From assembly GCA_964605205.1 (NCBI GenBank), contig CAZSBL010000061.1, positions 1-18,862 on the forward strand: DNA of 18,862 bases, in the 5' to 3' direction. The translations under genes and the position numbers were made by a program. Below, piece by piece: positions 14,300 to 18,862 of this stretch. The notes under the pieces are model-generated. The model saw only the letters and a list, made by a program, of their open reading frames with translations, was not told where the DNA came from and made no database searches. How positions within the stretch are numbered: position 1 is the stretch's first letter; each line of letters begins with the position of its first letter. This stretch comes from JAWVYT01 sp964605205. Lineage in GTDB: Bacteria; Gemmatimonadota; Gemmatimonadetes; Longimicrobiales; RSA9.

Positions 14300-15631
14300 A
14301 TGATGCGATCCCTCTTCGCGGGCGTTTCCGGCCTGCGGAATCACCAGGTCCGGCTGGACGTGATCGGCAACAACATCTCCAACGTGAACACGGTGGCGTT
14401 CAAGTCGTCGCGGGTCACGTTCAAGGAAGCCTTCGCCCAGATGGTCCAGGGCGCCAGCCGGCCCGCCGGCGAGGCCTCCGACGTGGGAGGCGGCACGAAC
14501 CCGATCCAGGTCGGGCTCGGGATGAATATCGGCAGCGTGGACCTGCTCTTCACCCAGGGCAACCTGGAGAACACGGGCGTGACCACCGACCTGGCGATCC
14601 AGGGCGACGCCTTCTTCGTGGCCTCCGACGGCCGCAAGAGCTACTACACCCGCTCCGGCAACTTCCAGCTCGACGCCGACGGCCGCCTTGTGGCGTCCAC
14701 CAACGGCTACGTGGTCCAGGGCCGCGTCGCTCAGGACGGCGTCCTCACCGACACCATCGGAGACATCGTGCTGCCCTTCGGCCAGAAGTCCGCCGCACGG
14801 GCCACCACCCAGGTCTCCATCGGCGGGAACCTCGACGCCGAGGCCGCCAGCGGCTCCGACTCCACCCGCGAGACCACCATGACCGTCTACGACTCCATGG
14901 GGAGCGAGCACGAGCTCAGCGTGGCATTCCAGCGGGAGGACGCCGCCAACGACGTGACCCTCCCGGACGGTAGTACCGGGCAGGTCTGGTCCTACACAGT
15001 CACCCTCGACGGGGACCCCGTGGACACCGGCGCCTCCGGCTTCGCCATCTTCGACAACGACGGCCGCCTCTTCCACACCGAGTCGGACGTGGCCGTGGGC
15101 GACCTCCAGGCTATCATCGATGACGCGAGTTTCTCCGCAGGCGCCGAGCAGGGCGTCACCTACGGCGACATGTCCCTGACCATCGACTTCGGAGAGCCCA
15201 ACGCCCTCAGCGGGCTGTCCCAGTTCGCCGGCCCGTCCACCGCGGTGGCCCGGGAACAGGACGGATACACCATGGGCCAGCTCGAGCGCATCGGCATCGA
15301 CCAGACCGGGAAGATCACCGGTGCCTTCACCAACGGCGTCAACCTCACGCTGGGGCAGTTGGTCCTGGCCGACTTCAACAACCCCGCCGGCCTCATCCGG
15401 TCCGGTGACAACATGTACAGCACCTCCGCCAACTCCGGCGCCGCCGTCCTCGGCTTCGCCGGCGAGGGCTCCCAGTCCGTCGTCACCTCCGGGGCCCTCG
15501 AGATGTCCAACGTCGATCTGGCCCAGGAGTTCACCAGCATGATCACCGCGCAGCGCGGCTTCCAGTCCAACGCTCGCGTCATCACCGCTTCCGACGAGAT
15601 GCTCCAGGAGCTGGTCAACCTGAAGCGGTAA
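14300..15631 (+). CDS. flgE: Flagellar hook protein FlgE
   Basis: A 443-residue major hook subunit. The N-terminal D0 region has RSLFAGVSGLRNHQVRLDVI followed by GNNISNVNTVAFKSSRVTFK. The FlgE/F/G middle motif is present (LAIQGDAFFV at about 97-106, and YTRSGNFQLDADG). The variable D2-type domain is at about 175-335. The C-terminal helix ends in SNVDLAQEFTSMITAQRGFQ, ARVITASDEMLQELVNL. The start is the first of two ATGs (14300), with GGAGAG about 9 bases upstream. The length and the variable central domain separate it from FlgG. A strong hairpin follows the gene, probably ending this transcription unit. Confidence 0.95.
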   Translation: MMRSLFAGVSGLRNHQVRLDVIGNNISNVNTVAFKSSRVTFKEAFAQMVQGASRPAGEASDVGGGTNPIQVGLGMNIGSVDLLFTQGNLENTGVTTDLAIQGDAFFVASDGRKSYYTRSGNFQLDADGRLVASTNGYVVQGRVAQDGVLTDTIGDIVLPFGQKSAARATTQVSIGGNLDAEAASGSDSTRETTMTVYDSMGSEHELSVAFQREDAANDVTLPDGSTGQVWSYTVTLDGDPVDTGASGFAIFDNDGRLFHTESDVAVGDLQAIIDDASFSAGAEQGVTYGDMSLTIDFGEPNALSGLSQFAGPSTAVAREQDGYTMGQLERIGIDQTGKITGAFTNGVNLTLGQLVLADFNNPAGLIRSGDNMYSTSANSGAAVLGFAGEGSQSVVTSGALEMSNVDLAQEFTSMITAQRGFQSNARVITASDEMLQELVNLKR

Positions 15632-15669
15632 TCGCAGTACCAGGCGGTCCTGACCGGCCGCCTCCGTTC

Positions 15670-15718
15670 GTCGCCTCACGGCGACTTCACCGGCCGGGCG
15701 CCTCCAGCGTCCGGCCGG
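15670..15718 (+). terminator. Hairpin terminator after flgE
   Basis: A 12-bp stem runs from 15690-15701 to 15707-15718 (CCGGCCGGGCGC against GCGTCCGGCCGG, one G-U pair) around a 5-nt loop. Moderately pyrimidine-rich sequence with TTT (CTCTCCTTTCCCC) follows. Just upstream is a second hairpin, GTCGCC (15670-15675) and GGCGAC (15680-15685), with a 4-nt loop. The T-run is poor, as is common in GC-rich genomes, but the stem is strong and lies 60 bases after flgE. Confidence 0.7.
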
Positions 15719-15860
15719 CTCTCCTTTCCCCGGCAGTTCTCGCCGGTGCCGGTCGGCAGATGCTTCCGGCCGCCCCGCAGGCGCGGTGTGGGGGATCTCC
15801 CTACAACATGCTAAATGGTTGCTACAGGCAGGTTTACAGCGGTGTTGTCGGCCCGCGTTA

Positions 15861-15875
15861 CGGTACGGGTCCTGC
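15861..15875 (+). promoter_or_regulatory. Candidate sigma54-like promoter of the fliL unit
   Basis: CGGTACG-N4-CTGC has the invariant GG (15862-15863) and GC (15874-15875) 10 bases apart, and several other consensus bases. The transcription start would be near 15887, about 40 bases before the fliL ATG. It lies after the flgE terminator. In this GC-rich sequence a chance match is possible, and the -24 T and one -12 T are missing. The element TTTACAGCG upstream (15833-15841) resembles part of the flgB repeats. Confidence 0.4.
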
Positions 15876-15928
15876 CCTGGAAAAGGGACCGTACGCAAGA
15901 CGGGCGAGGGAACCGAGCCGAGAGACGG

Positions 15929-16417
15929 ATGCCAGAAGAAGCGAGCCAGGAACAGGAGACAAAAGGCGGCGGGAAGCTGGGGTTGATCCTGGTCATCGCC
16001 GTGGGAGCGCTGCTGGGCGGAATCGGGGGTGTGGCCTTCGTCGGCCCGATGGCGGCGGAGCGGGTGGCGGCATCACCGGCGGAAGCTACGGGCGACCACG
16101 GCGGAGGCCACGGGGGGGGCGGGTCAACGTTCGCGCTGGAGAATCTGGTGCTGAACCCGGCGCAGACGGGGGGCACGCGTTTCCTGATGGCGTCGATCGT
16201 AGCGCAGGTGGACGTCGACGCGACGCTGTCGGAGCTGGAGTCCCGGGAAGCGGAGGTCCGTGATCGCCTGATGTCGCTCCTCGGATCGAAGACGGTGGAG
16301 GAGCTGACGGATGTGAGGCGTCGGGATTCGTTGAAAGCCGAGATCCGCGCCGCACTTATGGAATTGGGCTTCGAAGGGATCGATGCGGTGTTCCTTCCCA
16401 CGTTCGTGATCCAGTGA
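15929..16417 (+). CDS. fliL: Flagellar basal body-associated protein FliL
   Basis: A 162-residue single-pass inner-membrane protein near the stators. It has a short cytoplasmic N-terminus with many Glu, Gln and Lys residues, a membrane segment at about 17-38 and a Gly/His-rich linker (GDHGGGHGGGGS). The periplasmic FliL domain follows: FALENLVLNP, a FLMASIVAQVDVD strand, and EVRDRLMSLLGSKTVEELTD with the usual helix before the C-terminal strand VFLPTFVIQ. I chose the ATG at 15929 because GAGAG precedes it, and because a longer frame from 15815 would run through the candidate promoter and add residues unlike the family. fliM follows after 4 bases. Confidence 0.92.
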   Translation: MPEEASQEQETKGGGKLGLILVIAVGALLGGIGGVAFVGPMAAERVAASPAEATGDHGGGHGGGGSTFALENLVLNPAQTGGTRFLMASIVAQVDVDATLSELESREAEVRDRLMSLLGSKTVEELTDVRRRDSLKAEIRAALMELGFEGIDAVFLPTFVIQ

Positions 16418-16421
16418 AGAC

Positions 16422-17414
16422 ATGAGCAACCAAGCGCTGTCACAGGACGAAATCGATGCCCTGTTCAAAGGGGGCGGGAAGGAAGCCGAAGCCGGAGCAC
16501 CGCCGGCCAGCGGTCCGGAGGTACGGCTGTACGATTTCCGGCGCCCGAGCCGGATCTCGAAGGACCGGCAGCGGACGCTGGAGGGGATGTACGGGGTGCT
16601 GGCGAAGTCGGTGGAAGGGTGGCTGGCCGGGCGGGTCCGATCGCAGATGGAGGTGGACCTGAAGGCGGTGGAGCAGCTGACCTTCGGGGAGTTCGTGCTT
16701 TCGCTCCCGGATCCGTGCGTTTCGTTCGTATTCAACCTGGGGAGTCCGGGTGGCCCGCAGGCGGTGATCAACCTGGGTCAGGAGTTGACGTTCCACGCGG
16801 TGGAGCGGTTCCTGGGCAACGCCACCGAAACGTTTATCCCGGACCGCGCGCTGACGATCCTGGAGCGCCGTGTGGTGCGGATCGTGGCGGAGAAGGTGGC
16901 CTCGCTGGTCCAGGAGATCTGGGCGGACCACGCGGATTTCGACTTCCGCCTGGCCCGATTCGAGGCGGTGCCGGACATGCTCCAGGCCGCGAACCGTGAG
17001 GACCCGATGCTGGTGGCGCACGTGCAGGTCCGGTTCAAGGAGGCCACGTCGCCGTTCATGATCTGCCTGCCGTTCTCCTCCCTGGACGAGTTTTTCGCCA
17101 GCAGTGTGGCGTCGCGGATCCGGGAGCCGTCGGGGAACGGGAAGGAGGTCTCTCGGGATCGGGAGGCCATCGAAGGGAACGTGCGCCGGTCGCTGGTCTC
17201 CGTGGCGGTCCGGCTCGCGCCGTTCGAGCTCTCGGTGCGGGAGCTGTCGGAGCTCGAGCCGGGCGGGACGCTGGTGACGGGGATCCCACGGGAGACGCCA
17301 GTGGAGGTCCGGATCGGAGGTCGCCCGCGCTACACCGGATTCATCGGGACCATGAACGAGGCGCTGGCCGTCCAGGTGCTGGACGCCGTGGAGATGGAAG
17401 CAGAGGAGGAGTGA
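16422..17414 (+). CDS. fliM: Flagellar motor switch protein FliM
   Basis: A 330-residue C-ring protein. The extreme N-terminus LSQDEIDALF (residues 6-15) is the CheY-P binding motif. The middle CheC-like domain includes DFRRPSRISKDRQRTLEGMY and WLAGRVRSQMEVDLKAVEQL. The C-terminal SpoA domain (about 245-325) has LAPFELSVRELSELEPGGTL and VEVRIGGRPRYTGFIGTMN. The length is typical. Presence of the CheY motif implies chemotaxis control even though no che genes lie in the window. fliN follows after 4 bases. Confidence 0.96.
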   Translation: MSNQALSQDEIDALFKGGGKEAEAGAPPASGPEVRLYDFRRPSRISKDRQRTLEGMYGVLAKSVEGWLAGRVRSQMEVDLKAVEQLTFGEFVLSLPDPCVSFVFNLGSPGGPQAVINLGQELTFHAVERFLGNATETFIPDRALTILERRVVRIVAEKVASLVQEIWADHADFDFRLARFEAVPDMLQAANREDPMLVAHVQVRFKEATSPFMICLPFSSLDEFFASSVASRIREPSGNGKEVSRDREAIEGNVRRSLVSVAVRLAPFELSVRELSELEPGGTLVTGIPRETPVEVRIGGRPRYTGFIGTMNEALAVQVLDAVEMEAEEE

Positions 17415-17418
17415 GGCG

Positions 17419-17778
17419 ATGACGGAAGAGCAGATGGAAGGGGAGGGTGTGGCCATGCAGGAATCGGCGCCGCCCGCGGAGTTCCAGGAAATCCAGGACC
17501 AGGGGGTGGCGGTGCAGAACGCGGCGCTCTCCTCCCTCTACGACCTGACCATGCCGGTCTCCATCGAGCTGGGCCGGACGAAGATGACGGTCCAGGAGCT
17601 GTTGACACTGGGCCGCGGCTCGGTGATCCAGCTGAACCGGCTGGCGGGGGAGCCGATGGACGTGTACGTCGGTGAGCGGCGGTTCGCCGAAGGGGAGGTG
17701 GTGGTGATCGGCGAGCAGTTCGGGATCCGGATCACGCGGGTACTCACGCCCCAGGACCGGACGACGGACGCCGCATGA
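17419..17778 (+). CDS. fliN: Flagellar motor switch protein FliN
   Basis: A 119-residue C-ring protein that, with FliM, forms the lower switch ring and docks FliH for export. Residues 1-35 are a Glu/Gln-rich extension. The SpoA domain (about 40-112) has LYDLTMPVSIELGRTKMTVQ, ELLTLGRGSVIQLNRLAGEP, DVYVGERRFAEGEVVVI and FGIRITRVL. The ATG is preceded by GAGGAGTGAGG at the fliM end. It is of the short FliN type, with no CheC-like phosphatase domain as in Bacillus FliY. Its stop overlaps the next start (ATGA). Confidence 0.96.
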   Translation: MTEEQMEGEGVAMQESAPPAEFQEIQDQGVAVQNAALSSLYDLTMPVSIELGRTKMTVQELLTLGRGSVIQLNRLAGEPMDVYVGERRFAEGEVVVIGEQFGIRITRVLTPQDRTTDAA

Positions 17779-18862
17779 CCGGAACCGCCCTCCTGGTCTG
17801 CGGGGCGCTCTGCCTCATCCTGGCGCTCATCGCGCTGGGGGTGCGGCTCGTGCGCCGGACCGGCGCCGCCCCCACACACGCGCTGCCGATGCGGGTCATC
17901 GGCCGCGTCTCGGTGGGGCCGCGCCAGGGGCTGGCCGCGGTGCGCGTGGGCGAGAAGGTGATGGTGGTTTCAGTGGGCGATGGCGGGGTGCGGCAGGTGT
18001 GTGAGCTCGACGACGACATCGCCGACCTCGCCACCGCCGGGGATCAGGATGCCCGTGTGACGAGGCTGCAGGGCGCCATGGGTTTCCCGGTCGGCTCGGC
18101 CCTCCGGCGGGTGCTGCGGGCCGTGGGCGCCGCCGCGTTGATGGCGGCCCTGGGGTTCGGCGCGCTGGCGGTGGGCCCGGCGCCAGCGCTGGCACAGGCC
18201 GCGGGCGAGGTTTCCGGGACGGCGTCGCAGGACGGGATGGCGGCGCTAAGCGAGGCGCTCCCGGACATGCAGCTCGCGGTGGGCGGCGGCGAGGACGGGC
18301 TCCGGCTCTCGGGCACCGTGGGTACGGTGCTGGTGATCGGGCTCCTCACGCTCCTGCCTACGCTCCTGCTGCTCATGACGAGCTTCACCCGGATCCTGGT
18401 GGTGCTCCACTTCCTGAGGCAGGCGCTGGGTACCCAGACGGCCCCGCCCGCCCAGCTGATCGCCGCGCTGGCACTGCTCCTGACGGCGTTCGTGATGGCG
18501 CCCACCCTGAGCCGCGTCAACGACGTGGCGGTGGAGCCGTGGATGGCCGGCCAGATCGATGAGGCCGCCATGATGACGCAGGCGGCGGGTCCCTTCCGCG
18601 ACTTCATGCTCTCGCAGGTGCGGGAGTCGGACCTGGCCACCTTCCTGGACATGTCGAGGGCGCCGGCGCCGGAGACGGTGGATGATATCCCCCTGACCAC
18701 GCTGGTCTCGGCGTTCGCCATCAGCGAGCTACGGACGGCGTTCCAGATCGGGTTCGTGCTCTTCCTGCCGTTCCTGGTGATCGACCTGGTGGTGGCGGCG
18801 GTGCTCATGAGCCTGGGGATGTTCATGCTCCCCCCGGTCATGGTCTCGCTGCCGTTCAAGCT
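17775..18862 (+). CDS. fliO-fliP: FliO-FliP fusion, flagellar export gate protein (3' partial)
   Basis: A single frame open from the ATG at 17775 (ATGA overlap with fliN) to the window edge, 362 codons read. Residues 1-101 are FliO-like: a membrane helix (about 5-25, LLVCGALCLILALIALGV) and a small beta domain with LPMRVIGRVSVGPRQGLAAV and GEKVMVVSVGDGGV. Residues 102 onward are FliP. A complete signal peptide (RRVLRAVGAAALMAALGFGA, ending ALA at 138-140) is followed by LTLLPTLLLLMTSFTRILVV, LHFLRQALGTQTAPP, and AFQIGFVLFLPFLVID, LMSLGMFMLPPVMVSLPFK. FliP is a core pore subunit of the export gate, and FliO helps assemble it. An internal ATG at 18078 could also give separate FliP. I checked that the frame is unbroken between the two parts. 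Some 20-30 residues of FliP remain outside the window. Confidence 0.88.
   Translation, partial: MTGTALLVCGALCLILALIALGVRLVRRTGAAPTHALPMRVIGRVSVGPRQGLAAVRVGEKVMVVSVGDGGVRQVCELDDDIADLATAGDQDARVTRLQGAMGFPVGSALRRVLRAVGAAALMAALGFGALAVGPAPALAQAAGEVSGTASQDGMAALSEALPDMQLAVGGGEDGLRLSGTVGTVLVIGLLTLLPTLLLLMTSFTRILVVLHFLRQALGTQTAPPAQLIAALALLLTAFVMAPTLSRVNDVAVEPWMAGQIDEAAMMTQAAGPFRDFMLSQVRESDLATFLDMSRAPAPETVDDIPLTTLVSAFAISELRTAFQIGFVLFLPFLVIDLVVAAVLMSLGMFMLPPVMVSLPFK

Noticed and set aside
15801..15830. TGGTTGC-like sigma54 candidate before fliL
   Set aside because: The GG-to-GC spacing is 9 bases rather than 10; the site at 15861-15875 fits better.
14174..15898. Long open frame of 574 codons on the minus strand opposite flgE
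   Set aside because: It is antisense to a clear FlgE, has low-complexity Gly/Val/Glu/His composition and matches no family. It is a codon-bias shadow of a GC-rich gene.
1..18862. CRISPR arrays, tRNA or rRNA genes, phage or defence genes
   Set aside because: No spaced repeat array, cloverleaf, rRNA motif or such gene was seen; the only mobile DNA is the IS110 remnant.

Overview
The window is a high-GC bacterial chromosome segment taken up almost entirely by a flagellar gene cluster. The gene order flgB-flgC-(unknown)-fliE-fliF-fliG-fliH-fliI-fliJ-ylxF/motE-like-fliK-flgD-flgE-fliL-fliM-fliN-fliO/P is essentially the Bacillus fla/che order. However, regulation looks sigma54/sigma28-based: there is an NtrC-type activator, a candidate sigma54 promoter and a near-perfect sigma28 promoter. 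With the very high GC content, this suggests a deep-branching Gram-negative-type phylum; Gemmatimonadota is a guess. No rRNA or other taxonomic marker is present, so the lineage is not settled.

Region 1 (1-1.6 kb) holds a decayed IS110-family insertion sequence. Its transposase gene on the minus strand keeps a good start and N-terminal half, then has a frameshift and two apparent internal deletions. A 10-bp inverted repeat at about 53-62 and 1231-1240 probably marks the element ends. No intact gene lies between it and fliW.

Region 2 (1.6-4.4 kb) has flgL and fliW on the minus strand, overlapping by ATGA and preceded by a sigma28 promoter with the exact 11-bp spacer. Divergent from them is a FlbD/FlrC-like sigma54-dependent response regulator. 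No csrA or histidine kinase is adjacent.

Region 3 (4.4-15.7 kb) starts with an intergenic region carrying two imperfect 23-bp direct repeats and a GG-N10-GC (-24/-12) promoter. A long, tightly packed operon follows. It encodes the proximal rod (FlgB, FlgC, FliE), MS ring (FliF), switch protein FliG, export ATPase complex (FliH, FliI, FliJ), a YlxF/MotE-like membrane protein, hook-length control (FliK), hook cap (FlgD) and hook (FlgE). It ends at a strong 12-bp-stem hairpin. One small protein between FlgC and FliE matches nothing I recognise.

Region 4 (15.7-18.9 kb) starts with a weaker second sigma54-like site and encodes FliL, the switch proteins FliM and FliN, and then a single uninterrupted frame joining FliO to FliP. 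The FliP signal peptide sits in the middle of that frame. The frame is still open at the window edge.

Taken together, the activator at 3084 plausibly switches on the middle (rod, export and hook) genes through sigma54. Sigma28 plausibly fires the late flgL-fliW unit after hook completion.
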